A stretch of 27,545 bases of DNA from DATLMR01 sp035634255 (GCA_035634255.1 DASQDI010000042.1:1-27545); one strand, 5' to 3'. Positions 1 to 8,448 are shown, counted from the stretch's first letter. Numbers and translations: made by a program. The notes: generated by a model not told the origin, from the sequence alone.

Positions 1-63
1 GTTAATCATTCCGGGCCGGTGATCTTTATTAAATGAAATGGCTGACTATTACGATTCAGGCTT

Positions 64-2043
64 CTACTGCTTCGGACCCAGGATCGGTCCATCGCCGATC
101 ACGAAATAGCCGGGCGGGGGCGCTCCCCCGTTGGCCTGAGCGAACGCCGCGGCCGCTGCCGCCTGCGCCTGGACGGCGGCGGTAGCCCTCTTGTTCTGAC
201 TGTGAGGGACCACTACCGTTTTAACGCAGAATCCCACATTCCCTGACGCATCCGTCGCTTTGACGACGATCAGGTAAACCCGGCCGTCGCCATCTCCTTT
301 GCGCTCCGACCGCAGGCGCAGAGTGGCAAGGCCTATGTTCTTTGCGTCGGGCGAGTGCATGCCATCGCCCGTAGCCTCTTCATCATCCTCGTCTCCGAAT
401 ACGAGCACCTGCATCGCGACCGGTCCTCCGCAGTTGTCACTCGCGCTCGCCGCCAGCCCGACGTTGATCAGGTTGTGATTCGGCGGCCACAGGCTCGATG
501 TGCCGACCGAGCAATGCACGACGGGAGACTGAACGTCCTGCACGGTTACGGTGAACGAGCAACTGGGGCCTGCCGCCGACTGGCAGGTCACCGTGGTCGT
601 GCCGACCGGGAAAAACGAGCCGGAAGGCGGAGCGCAGGTGACGGTGCCGCACCCGCTGACGTTGGACGGGCTGTAACTGACTATGGCACCGCATTGGTTA
701 TTGGTGTTCGGGACGGTGATGTTAGGCGGGCAGGTAAGATTGCACACCTGCTCCCAGGTCTTCGTCACAGTGTTGGACGTGATCAGCTCGTTCTGACTGT
801 CGGTAAACCTGGCAACGATCTGGTCGGTCCCCGCCAAAAATGAGGTGTAGGTGAATTGGGCCTGCCCGTTGGAATCGGTTGTGCCGGAACCCATCAGGCC
901 CACGTTCGGCCCCGAGATAATTTCGAAGGCCACCGGTCGGGCGACGATTGGCTGCCCCTGATCATTCTGAAGCGTCGCCGTCACTGTGTGCGTGGTGCCC
1001 ACCGGGTTGGTGGCGGAGTCGGGGCCGAGAACGATGCCTTCTCCGATGATCGCCGTCGCGCCCTCGAAAAAGAATGCCGCGAACAGAATGTTATCGTCAC
1101 CCGAAGGGTTCCGCGTGAATACGCTTATGGTGGTGTCACCCGCCTGAACGAAGGGCCTGAGGTCGTACAACTCGTCGTCAGTTCGCGGGCCGCCCGCGTC
1201 TGTGGCGAACGGGTCGGGCGGGTTTGTATTGAGGTCGCCTATGCCCCCTACGGTCAGAAGAGCCCCGTTGCTGTTGTCGCCGTCGTCCTGGCCCCCCGCT
1301 GACGTGGTCAGGCGATTTCCGTTCACGTCAACGAGGCTGAACTGACCGGAGGGCTGGAAGCCGAATGATATGCCCAGAGACATGTCGATGGGCCGGGTCG
1401 TATCGGCAATCGGTTCGGCGAGCAGAACGTTGAAGTTATCCCCGGCCGTATTCTGAGCGCCGAAGAGGATTATCACCGTATTGTTCGTCGTCTGGTTCGG
1501 GTCGTCAAAGATTACTGCCAGTATCTCTCCGTCGATGCCGCCGGAATCCACTTCCGTGATCGTCAAAGAATTTATGCCGGCCGGAGCGGCGTCAATGATC
1601 GGCTTGACGATTGATGTCACATCCGCGAATGCGTTGGTAGATAGAATGGAACTGGAGACGACCGCCGACCAGGCGACATCTGTGCCTTCGATCTTTACGT
1701 CTCCGTCTAACAGGGCGCGGCCTGAAAAACCGGTGCTTGCGGCCGCGAGGAACGCCTTTCTGACGGTCGCCCCGGCCGGCTTGTTCACCTGAATCGTCCC
1801 CGTCGAATCGAGTGTGCCGAGGCCATCGATGGACAGGCTGATCTGGCCGCTCTCCGTGCTCGATGGCGTGACGGCGTTGAGGGACACGGCCTTCTCGATG
1901 GCCGGGCCGCCGCCCTTCGGGGGCAGCCCCGGGACAGTCTGAGCGCCTACGATTGTCGCGAACAGGTACATCACCACCGCGCCGAGGATGCAAGCCTGTG
2001 TTAGGCCAGCGCTCTTCATCGCCGATCTTCTAAACCTATTCAT
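64..2043 (-). CDS. Secreted Ig-like/HYR-domain protein
   Basis: The 659-residue product begins with an arginine-rich n-region and a hydrophobic core ending in VGAQ near residue 35, a likely Sec signal peptide. Residues 45-330 form a Ser/Thr/Asp/Gly-rich region with no family I can name. An invasin-like Ig domain (VGTTHTVTATLQNDQGQP, then TTDSNGQAQFTYTS) spans about 335-415. A HYR-like module with the family pattern CPPNITV and PVGTTTVTC follows at about 433-503. The end carries the WPPNHNL motif (about 519) and a cadherin-like stretch ending in ATDASGNVGFCVKTVVVP. An Ala/Gln-rich tail follows. I chose the ATG at 2043 because AAGGAG lies six bases upstream; an ATG 15 codons earlier lacks a comparable site. 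The role is probably adhesion or matrix binding at the cell surface or outside the cell; this is inferred from domain types only. No transmembrane anchor is visible after the signal peptide. Confidence 0.85.
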   Translation of the reverse strand: MNRFRRSAMKSAGLTQACILGAVVMYLFATIVGAQTVPGLPPKGGGPAIEKAVSLNAVTPSSTESGQISLSIDGLGTLDSTGTIQVNKPAGATVRKAFLAAASTGFSGRALLDGDVKIEGTDVAWSAVVSSSILSTNAFADVTSIVKPIIDAAPAGINSLTITEVDSGGIDGEILAVIFDDPNQTTNNTVIILFGAQNTAGDNFNVLLAEPIADTTRPIDMSLGISFGFQPSGQFSLVDVNGNRLTTSAGGQDDGDNSNGALLTVGGIGDLNTNPPDPFATDAGGPRTDDELYDLRPFVQAGDTTISVFTRNPSGDDNILFAAFFFEGATAIIGEGIVLGPDSATNPVGTTHTVTATLQNDQGQPIVARPVAFEIISGPNVGLMGSGTTDSNGQAQFTYTSFLAGTDQIVARFTDSQNELITSNTVTKTWEQVCNLTCPPNITVPNTNNQCGAIVSYSPSNVSGCGTVTCAPPSGSFFPVGTTTVTCQSAAGPSCSFTVTVQDVQSPVVHCSVGTSSLWPPNHNLINVGLAASASDNCGGPVAMQVLVFGDEDDEEATGDGMHSPDAKNIGLATLRLRSERKGDGDGRVYLIVVKATDASGNVGFCVKTVVVPHSQNKRATAAVQAQAAAAAAFAQANGGAPPPGYFVIGDGPILGPKQ

Positions 2044-2148
2044 AATTCTCTCCTTTAAGTGTCTGGGGACTGGAAAGGAGTGCATCAATGCGTATAATTG
2101 GGACGCTAGGCATAAAACCTACTAACCTGGATTTGTTTGTCTAGCAGA

Positions 2149-2178
2149 GGGCGGGGGGAGTGACAGCTCTCCCCGCCC
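2149..2178. repeat. GC-rich hairpin, possible terminator
   Basis: Two 12-base arms, GGGCGGGGGGAG and CTCTCCCCGCCC, flank a six-base loop and pair with one mismatch. No convincing T-run follows on either strand. It lies about 105 bases upstream of the HYR gene start, so it could end transcription entering from the right or be a leftover of a lost gene. Confidence 0.5.
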
Positions 2179-2283
2179 TGCCCTTATCACGCCATCTCCG
2201 CCGCTCCCACGTTAAAGACTCAAACGGTGCCCCGGCTTCAAAGCTCACGAGGCGTTGACTTCGTTCCGTGTTCGTAAGATGTA

Positions 2284-2418
2284 ATGCATGCCGAAATATT
2301 CCGAGGCGCCATCGGAAGTGCTTTCAAAAACGACAGCTACAATGGTGGGCGTCAGGCGATTACTTACAGCAACGCGAGCGGGAACTGCCACGTAGCATAC
2401 GGAATCCGCCTACTTTAA
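2284..2418 (+). pseudogene. Possible short ORF or gene remnant
   Basis: An ATG-started frame of 44 codons ending in TAA reads MHAEIFRGAIGSAF and later NGGRQAITYSNASG and ends in YGIRLL. The composition (Gly, Asn, Ser, Tyr, alternating hydrophobic end) looks more like the C-terminal end of a secreted or beta-rich protein than like random sequence. A stop lies three codons before the ATG and there is no ribosome binding site. An overlapping 98-codon frame at 2268-2564 is Arg/Cys-rich and less protein-like. I cannot assign a family. It may equally be chance. Confidence 0.2.
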
Positions 2419-2683
2419 TCATAAAGAAAGGGACCCGGAATAAAGAATTTGGATCATCTGCCCGTGTCAAACTTTCTCAACCACTTGATAGCAGATTTAA
2501 ATCCTCCACATATAACGACGAAAAATTCCTTCCCGCCAATGCAGAGAAGTCGCGATTCAGGTAATGAGAACTTGACCGATGTGATGGCGGGTTCTACAAG
2601 GTAGGTCTTAATTACGTTGAATATGAGGCAAGCAATGGCCCACCTGCTGATCGCAATTCAACGGGTCGAAAACGTGTCGAATC
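2419..2683. other. Non-coding, AT-richer spacer
   Basis: This stretch between the possible remnant and the glmS inverted repeat is clearly more AT-rich than the flanking genes. I see no convincing gene, promoter pair or repeat. Together with 2044-2283 it forms the longest poorly coding block of the window, about 640 bases, and may be the scar of a lost or decayed gene. Confidence 0.4.
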
Positions 2684-2747
2684 AGAGAGCCACCCCCAAA
2701 TCCCGGTTCGGCCTTATGGCCTCTACGGGTTTGGGGATGGCTCTCTT
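2684..2747 (-). terminator. Long inverted repeat after glmS
   Basis: Arms of 21 bases (2684-2704 and 2727-2747) pair with only two mismatches, and the 22-base centre itself contains GGCC-TTAT-GGCC. The structure starts 25 bases after the glmS stop codon on the minus strand. A clear T-run is missing after the stem, so it may act with Rho or as a 3-prime mRNA stabiliser rather than as a classic intrinsic terminator. Confidence 0.6.
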
Positions 2748-2772
2748 CTCTCGCCTTCCCTTAACGAGTTCC

Positions 2773-4635
2773 TTACTCCACGGTGACGGACTTGGCGAGG
2801 TTGCGCGGCTGGTCCACGTCACAACCGCGCCGCACCCCGATGTGATAGGCCAGCAGTTGCAGGGGGATGATCGACAGGATCGGGGAGATCAAATCGCTGG
2901 CCTGCGGTATCTCGATAATGTGGTCCGCGACGTGCCTCGCGTCGGAGTCGCCTTCGGTCACGAGGGCTATCACCTTCCCGTCGCGCGCTTTCACTTCGAC
3001 CATGTTCGACAGGGTCTTTTCGTACCGCAGGCGCGAGGTCTCGCTCGACTCGTCCCGCGTCGCGACGATGACCACGGGCAGCTCTTCATCGATCAGGGCA
3101 TTCGGGCCATGTTTCATCTCGCCGGCCGGGTAGCCTTCCGCGTGAATGTAGGAAATCTCCTTGAGCTTCAGCGCGCCTTCGAGCGCGATGGGGAAATTTA
3201 TGCCGCGCCCGAGGTAAAGAAAATCTTGAGCGCGGTGTAACTCGCGCCCGAGCCGGTCGATCTGGTCGTCGCACCCGAGCAGAGTCTCCATCTTCACCGG
3301 GAGCGCGTTCAAAGCCTGAAGGTGTTTCAAGGAATCCTCTTCCGGCAGGTGGCCTCTCTGCTGGGCCATGTAAAGGGCGAGCAGGTAGAACACGGTCATC
3401 TGGCTCGTGAAGGCCTTGGTCGAGGCGACCCCGATCTCGGGCCCCGCGTGCGTGAGGATGGTCCCGTGCGACTCGCGCATGAGCATCGAGCCCTGCACGT
3501 TGCAGATCGAGAGGATCTTCGCGCCCTTCTCCTTCGATTCGCGTACGGCCGCCAGAGTGTCGGCGGTCTCCCCGGACTGCGAGATGGCGATCACGAGGGT
3601 CTTGTCGTCGAGGATCGGGTCGCGGTACCGGAACTCCGAAGCGTAGTCGATCTCCACGGGTATGCGCGCCAGCTCTTCGAGCATGTATTTGCCCGCCATC
3701 GCCGCATGCAGGCTGGTCCCGCAGGCCACGGCCTTGACGGAGGTGAACTGCCTGAACTCCGCTTCGCTTATCTCCATCTCGTTCAGATAGACGCGGCCCG
3801 TAGTTTGAGAGACCCTGCCCATGATCGTGTCGCGGACGGCGCGCGGCTGCTCGTAAATCTCCTTGAGCATGTAATGCTTGAACCCGCCCTTCTCGGCCAT
3901 GATCGGGTCCCAGGTGATGCGCTGAACGTCCGGCGTGACGGAATTGCCTTCGAAATCGGTGACGGAGACGCCTTCGCGCGTGAGCACGGCGATCTCTCCG
4001 TCGCCGAGAAAAAAGACATCCCGCGTGTGGTAAAGGACCGGCGGAACGTCGGAGGCGACGAAGTATTCGTCCTGCCCGAGCCCGATGACGATGGGCGGCC
4101 CCTGCCTGACCGCGACGATCTTTTCCGGCTCTTCCGCCGACATTATGGCGAGCGCGTAGATCCCCCTGAGGTCCGTGACCGTGCGGCGCACGGCGGCCTC
4201 AAGCCCGCCCACGCCTTCGGAGAGGTACTTCTCGATCAGGTGGGCTATCACCTCGGTGTCGGTTTCGGTGCCGAACGTATGGTCTTCCTTCTGGAGCTTG
4301 TGCTTGAGCGGGAGGAAGTTCTCTATAATGCCGTTGTGAACGACGACGATCCGGCCCGTGCAGTCGCGGTGCGGGTGCGCGTTCTCTTCCGTGGGCCTGC
4401 CGTGGGTGGCCCAGCGCGTGTGGCCGATCCCGTACGTACCGTCGAGCGGCTTCAGGCGCACGGCCTCCTCAAGGTTGCGGAGCTTGCCTTCGGCCCTGCG
4501 AATCGTCAGGTGCCCGGCCTCGTCGACCACCGCGATACCCGCCGAATCATACCCGCGATATTCCAGCTTCTTCAGGCCATCGAGTATGACTCCGACCACC
4601 TGCTTGTCTCCGACATAACCGACTATTCCACACAT
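2773..4635 (-). CDS. glmS: Glutamine-fructose-6-phosphate aminotransferase
   Basis: GlmS makes glucosamine-6-phosphate from fructose-6-phosphate and glutamine, the entry step to UDP-GlcNAc, in the cytoplasm. The product has 620 residues (E. coli GlmS has 609). It starts MCGIVGYVG, so Cys2 is the N-terminal nucleophile of the class II glutamine amidotransferase domain (about 1-230), with the family signatures GIGHTRWATHG and HNGIIEN. Two SIS sugar-isomerase domains follow, with SQSGETADT and STKAFTSQ in the first, and the protein ends in the usual LAKSVTVE. It starts 26 bases after the glmU stop and is the last gene of the operon. The upstream gap is too short for a glmS ribozyme. GGAGGGG lies about 11 bases before the ATG. 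Confidence 0.98.
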   Translation of the reverse strand: MCGIVGYVGDKQVVGVILDGLKKLEYRGYDSAGIAVVDEAGHLTIRRAEGKLRNLEEAVRLKPLDGTYGIGHTRWATHGRPTEENAHPHRDCTGRIVVVHNGIIENFLPLKHKLQKEDHTFGTETDTEVIAHLIEKYLSEGVGGLEAAVRRTVTDLRGIYALAIMSAEEPEKIVAVRQGPPIVIGLGQDEYFVASDVPPVLYHTRDVFFLGDGEIAVLTREGVSVTDFEGNSVTPDVQRITWDPIMAEKGGFKHYMLKEIYEQPRAVRDTIMGRVSQTTGRVYLNEMEISEAEFRQFTSVKAVACGTSLHAAMAGKYMLEELARIPVEIDYASEFRYRDPILDDKTLVIAISQSGETADTLAAVRESKEKGAKILSICNVQGSMLMRESHGTILTHAGPEIGVASTKAFTSQMTVFYLLALYMAQQRGHLPEEDSLKHLQALNALPVKMETLLGCDDQIDRLGRELHRAQDFLYLGRGINFPIALEGALKLKEISYIHAEGYPAGEMKHGPNALIDEELPVVIVATRDESSETSRLRYEKTLSNMVEVKARDGKVIALVTEGDSDARHVADHIIEIPQASDLISPILSIIPLQLLAYHIGVRRGCDVDQPRNLAKSVTVE

Positions 4636-4661
4636 ATTCGTTAATCCCCTCCAGCTCTAAA

Positions 4662-6059
4662 TCATTTATCGCTCGTCTCTCTCTTCTTCACTTTCGCGGG
4701 CACGCCCACCGCCAGAGAGTCCGGCGGTATGTCGCGCGTGACGACCGCGCCCGCGCCCGTGACCGAGTTGCGCCCGACCCGCACGGGAGCCACCAGCATC
4801 GTATCGCTCCCGATCTTAACGCCGTCCTCAATGATCGTTTCGTGCTTGCGCACCCCGTCATAATTGCAGGTGATGGTCCCCGCTCCGATGTTCACCTTCT
4901 CCCCGAGCGTGGCGTCCCCGAGGTAGGTCAGGTGTGACGCCTTGGTCCCGCGCCCGACCTTCGACTTCTTCACCTCGACGAAATTGCCGATGGCCGCCTT
5001 CTCCCCGATGTCGGCGTGCATGCGGAGGCGCGCGAAAGGCCCGACCGAGGCGTGGTCACGAATGACGCACTCTTCGATGACGGTCGAGTTCCGCACGGTC
5101 ACGTTGTTGCCGACCTCGACATCTCTCAGGCGGGACCAGGAGTGGATCACGCTGTCGCTCCCGATCCTGCTGAAGCCTTCGATTATCACCTGCGGATGAA
5201 TGACCGTGTCCTGCCCGATCTCCACGTCGGGCTGGATGAAAGTAGAGGCGGGGTCGATGATGGTCACTCCCGAAAGCATCAGCTCATTCAGCTTCCGCTC
5301 GCGCATGCGCCGCTCAAGCTCCGCCAGATCGATCCGGGTGTTGATCCCCAGCACCTCCCGGGGGTCTTCATGAAGCACGACGCCGACCCTGCCGCCCGAC
5401 CTCTGGATGATCTCGGGAACGTCCGTGACGTAATACTCGCTCTGGGCGTTGTCGGTGGTGAGGTGGTCGAGCGCGTTCAGCAGGGAAGGTATGTCGAAGC
5501 AGTAGATGCTGACGTTGACCTCGCGGAATGCGAGCTCCTCGGGCGATGCGTCCTTCTGCTCCACCGAGCGGACGTAGTTCTCGTTCTCGTCTCTGATGAT
5601 CCGCCCGTAACCCGTCGGGTCCTCCATCTCGACGGTCAGTAGCGTGCAGGCATTCCGGCCGGAGACGTGAGAGTCGACGAGTTTCCCGAGCGTCTCGGGC
5701 TTGATCATCGGCCCGTCGCCGGCGAGGATGACGAGAGGCCCCTTCCGCCCCTTCAACTTCTCGCGCGCGGACATCACCGCGTGGCCCGTCCCGCGCTGCT
5801 CGGACTGAAGGACAAAGTCGAGCTCGGGTTCGAAGCCGGGGCCATGCGACCTCCGCCGCTCGACCTCGTCGCGCACGGTCTTTTCGACCTGCTCGGCCTG
5901 GTGGCCGACGACGATAAAAATGCGTTCAGGGTTGAGACCTGCCGCCGTCCGGACGACGTGCGAGATCAGGGCGGAGCCCCCCAGTTCGTGAAGCACCTTG
6001 GCCCGGCGCGATTTCATTCGCGTCCCCAGCCCCGCCGCCATAATCAATACATCCGTCAT
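4662..6059 (-). CDS. glmU: Bifunctional UDP-GlcNAc pyrophosphorylase / GlcN-1-P acetyltransferase
   Basis: GlmU acetylates glucosamine-1-phosphate and then couples it to UTP, giving UDP-GlcNAc for peptidoglycan and other glycans. At 465 residues it matches full-length bifunctional GlmU (E. coli 456). The N-terminal nucleotidyltransferase domain (about 1-230) opens with IMAAGLGTRMKS followed by KVLHELGG. The C-terminal left-handed beta-helix (about 260-455) shows hexapeptide repeats and the acetyltransferase signature SHLTYLGDA, holding the probable catalytic His, then NIGAGTITCNYDG. Both activities therefore look intact. It follows yvcK after a 118-base gap that holds possible alternative hairpins and precedes glmS by 26 bases. 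The ATG is preceded by AAGGGAG and GCAAGGGATT. Confidence 0.98.
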   Translation of the reverse strand: MTDVLIMAAGLGTRMKSRRAKVLHELGGSALISHVVRTAAGLNPERIFIVVGHQAEQVEKTVRDEVERRRSHGPGFEPELDFVLQSEQRGTGHAVMSAREKLKGRKGPLVILAGDGPMIKPETLGKLVDSHVSGRNACTLLTVEMEDPTGYGRIIRDENENYVRSVEQKDASPEELAFREVNVSIYCFDIPSLLNALDHLTTDNAQSEYYVTDVPEIIQRSGGRVGVVLHEDPREVLGINTRIDLAELERRMRERKLNELMLSGVTIIDPASTFIQPDVEIGQDTVIHPQVIIEGFSRIGSDSVIHSWSRLRDVEVGNNVTVRNSTVIEECVIRDHASVGPFARLRMHADIGEKAAIGNFVEVKKSKVGRGTKASHLTYLGDATLGEKVNIGAGTITCNYDGVRKHETIIEDGVKIGSDTMLVAPVRVGRNSVTGAGAVVTRDIPPDSLAVGVPAKVKKRETSDK

Positions 6060-6080
6060 AAAATCCCTTGCTCCCTTTAA

Positions 6081-6139
6081 CCTGAGCCGCCTCCGTGCTC
6101 AGGCCATTGCCCCCTGAGATTCTACTATCAGGCGGAGGC
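6081..6139 (-). promoter_or_regulatory. Competing hairpins in the glmU leader
   Basis: On the mRNA (minus) strand three segments can pair in two exclusive ways. CTCAGG (6118-6113) pairs with CCTGAG (6103-6098), and this stem is enclosed by GCCTCCG (6139-6133) with CGGAGGC (6095-6089). Alternatively CCTGAGC (6103-6097) pairs with GCTCAGG (6087-6081). The second form ends about 21 bases before the glmU ATG and close to its AAGGGAG site. No known riboswitch is recognised. Function is inferred from geometry only. Confidence 0.4.
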
Positions 6140-6177
6140 TTGACGCGAGATTAATTGCGGAGGGGCAGTGATAGCGA

Positions 6178-7269
6178 TCAGCGCACGCCTACGGAACGAC
6201 GGCTCTTCACCCGGTCCATCTCGTAGATGTCGAACAGCAGACGGGCCAGCTTGTGGGGGTCGTGTCGAACCACGTCATGCTCGTTCAGCAGGTCGCCGTT
6301 GATTATTTGAAAGCGGGGTGCAGTCATGCGGTCGAAGCTCGAAACTACCTGCGGGCTTAAGCCCATGGAGGGGGTCGGCTCGGACTGGAACTCGACCTGA
6401 ACCGAGCCATCCGCCAGATATTTCTCCCGCAGAGCGGGCGTGATGGGAGCGGAGTTTACCACGATGTAATCCAGCTTGAGCTGAGGGCTGTATTCGAACA
6501 GCACCCTCAAATGGTCTTCCACGAAGAAGCCTTCCGTCTCTCCGGGCTGAGTCATGATGTTGCAGATGTAAACCTTCAAAGCGTCCGACTCGCACATCGT
6601 ATCGACGATGTCATCGACGAGCAGGTTCGGGACTATGGACGTATAGAGCGAGCCGGGCCCGAGCGTGATCAAGTCGGCTTCCCTTAAGGCTTCAAGAGTC
6701 TCGGGCAGGGGCCTGCACGGTTCGCAGGAAAGGCTCAGCCTCTTGACCCGCGCGCGCGAGGCGACGATTTTAGTCTCCCCCTGAATAACCCGCCCGTCTT
6801 CAAGCTCCGCGACCAGAGTCACGTCTTCGACGGTGGACGGGAAGATGCGCCCTTTGATCGCTAGGACCTCGCTCGTCATCTTCAGGGCTTCGAGAAAGTC
6901 CCCGGTCACTCCGGCGAGCGCGGCCAGGAACAGGTTCCCAAAGCTGTGGCCCGACAGGTCGCCATCGGATTCGAAGCGGTACTGAAAGAGCTTGGTTAAA
7001 AGATGCTCGTCTTCCGCAAGCGCGACCATGCAGTTGCGGATGTCGCCCGGCGGAAGTATCTGAAACTCTTCGCGGAGCCGCCCGGAGCTGCCCCCATCAT
7101 CGGTGACGGTAACGACCGCCGTCAATTTTTCGATCCAATCGGAGAAGGCTTCCTCTTCCGGATGCGACTCTCTGCCGACGAACCCCTTCAGGCCGGAAAG
7201 GAGTGTGGACAGGCCCGTGCCGCCCCCGATAGAGACAATATTCAATCCTGCGAACCCAGTATTAACCAT
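6178..7269 (-). CDS. yvcK: YvcK/GlmR family UDP-sugar-binding regulator
   Basis: The 363-residue product is a CofD-like Rossmann protein of the YvcK family (older name: gluconeogenesis factor). The nucleotide-binding start is NIVSIGGGTGLSTLLSGLK at residues 10-28, followed by the family hallmark VTVTDDGGSSGRLRE (about 54-68) and PPGDIRNCMVALA. It also has the DLITLGPGSLYTSIVPNLL block. In Bacillus the homologue (GlmR) binds UDP-GlcNAc and stimulates GlmS; in other bacteria it is linked to envelope growth and morphology. Its position directly before glmU and glmS supports that role here. It starts 30 bases after the TPR gene. The ATG is preceded by AAGGGA at about eight bases. Confidence 0.95.
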   Translation of the reverse strand: MVNTGFAGLNIVSIGGGTGLSTLLSGLKGFVGRESHPEEEAFSDWIEKLTAVVTVTDDGGSSGRLREEFQILPPGDIRNCMVALAEDEHLLTKLFQYRFESDGDLSGHSFGNLFLAALAGVTGDFLEALKMTSEVLAIKGRIFPSTVEDVTLVAELEDGRVIQGETKIVASRARVKRLSLSCEPCRPLPETLEALREADLITLGPGSLYTSIVPNLLVDDIVDTMCESDALKVYICNIMTQPGETEGFFVEDHLRVLFEYSPQLKLDYIVVNSAPITPALREKYLADGSVQVEFQSEPTPSMGLSPQVVSSFDRMTAPRFQIINGDLLNEHDVVRHDPHKLARLLFDIYEMDRVKSRRSVGVR

Positions 7270-7299
7270 GGAATTAATCCCTTGCTCAGGAGCTTCGAC

Positions 7300-8139
7300 T
7301 CATTCTTCGGAATAGTCGTAACCGAAGCCGGTCAGTTGTTGGAAGTCGTGATTGCTGCGGAGGCTGGCGAAATCCAAATCACGCCTGGCATGGGAGCGGT
7401 GAACGGGGCGGAGGGCGATAGCGCGGCGCAGGGCGTCGAGGGCTCTGGGCGTATCATTCATCCGAGCGTGGGCTGCGGCCAGCGAATAAATGACGTGATC
7501 GGCGCGGGGCTGAGACCGTAAAGCCTTCTCAAACATCTCTATCGCTGCGCGAAAATTATTCTTGTTCAGCTCGAATACGCCTTGATCGTACAGGGCGTCG
7601 GGGTTGCGCGGAATCGAGGGCGTCCGGGCGAGACGCTGCTCACAAATTCTTAGATAGGTCCGAGCCCGTGCGACAATGTCGGCCTGATCTCCAAATTTTT
7701 CAAGGATGCTTTCGAACCCGGCTTTGGCGTTCGAGAAATCGTGCCTGTTGAAGACCTTGAGAGCCTGCTCGAAGGCACGAACAGCATTCACTGTGCTTTG
7801 CTGCACAGATTTCCTCGGAGCCGGTGGGGGCGCGGGAGCGGTCCTGGCCGCAGGCTTCGTCGCGGCCTGTTTGGAGACAGGTTTCTTCGCGGCCTTACCC
7901 GAGGACGGCGCGGCGGCCGTTTTCTTCCGGATAACTTTCTTCGAAGATTCGACGGCCTTCTTCGCCGAAGCGGCTTGCTTTTTGGCCTTCGGAGCTAACG
8001 TCTTTTTGGCTTTGGGTGCTGCCGTGATCTTTCCTGGCCGCTGGGGTTTCTTCAAGGCAGACTTTTTTCCCTTTTTGGCGAGAACCTTCTGGGACCCGGT
8101 AGAGCGGCTCCTGTTAGTTTTGGTACTAAGGCTGCTCAT
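7300..8139 (-). CDS. TPR protein with histone-H1-like basic N-terminal region
   Basis: The 279-residue protein has two halves. Residues 1-110 are a low-complexity Lys/Ala/Pro region with repeated AKK, KAKK and AAP units, like histone H1 or bacterial H1-like tails. Residues 115-270 hold tetratricopeptide-like helices: AFEQALKVFNRHDFSNAKAG, then ALYDQGVFELNKNNFRAAIE, then YSLAAAHARMNDTPRALDAL. There is no signal peptide or membrane segment, so it is probably cytoplasmic. The basic part may bind nucleic acid or acidic polymers and the TPR part a protein partner; both are inference. It is the first gene of the yvcK-glmU-glmS group, with GAGGAG three bases before the ATG and a good promoter upstream. 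The family is not one I can name. Confidence 0.85.
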   Translation of the reverse strand: MSSLSTKTNRSRSTGSQKVLAKKGKKSALKKPQRPGKITAAPKAKKTLAPKAKKQAASAKKAVESSKKVIRKKTAAAPSSGKAAKKPVSKQAATKPAARTAPAPPPAPRKSVQQSTVNAVRAFEQALKVFNRHDFSNAKAGFESILEKFGDQADIVARARTYLRICEQRLARTPSIPRNPDALYDQGVFELNKNNFRAAIEMFEKALRSQPRADHVIYSLAAAHARMNDTPRALDALRRAIALRPVHRSHARRDLDFASLRSNHDFQQLTGFGYDYSEE

Positions 8140-8209
8140 GATCTCCTCGAAGATTCAGATTGAACTAGCTTGCTCAATAAATTCAGTACGTTCGCCAGTT
8201 ATGAAACCT

Positions 8210-8238
8210 TTTATATCAATAATTTATCGGCAAGTCAA
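8210..8238 (-). promoter_or_regulatory. Sigma-70-type promoter for TPR-yvcK-glmU-glmS
   Basis: On the minus strand TTGACT (8238-8233) and TATAAA (8215-8210) are separated by exactly 17 bases and lie about 71 bases before the TPR start codon. Both boxes are close to the sigma-70 consensus. It fits the operon that begins with the TPR gene. Confidence 0.65.
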
Positions 8239-8448
8239 GAAAATAGCTTTGCTAGGGTCTTCCCTTTTTCCGCCCCCGGCTCGACTTTCGACCGGTCATT
8301 TTGACCCGGAAAAAAGAGCCACAAAGCGCTTAATCTCAGGTCATACAATACTTATCCCGCGCGCGATACTCCGTCCGGCGACGAGACCCCGCATTCAGGA
8401 GTTAACCGGTTGATTTACAAGAATTTACAAATGGCTTTCGGGGCCCGG

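Noticed and set aside
3322..4644. 440-codon open frame on the plus strand
   Set aside because: It lies wholly antisense to glmS, with Arg/Asp/Val-rich composition typical of the mirror frame of a high-GC gene.
4636..4661. Possible glmS ribozyme
   Set aside because: Only 26 bases separate glmU and glmS, far too short for the ribozyme.
7790..8110. DNA repeats that might be a tandem array
   Set aside because: They are codon repeats for the Lys/Ala/Pro tail of the TPR protein, not a precise repeat or CRISPR.
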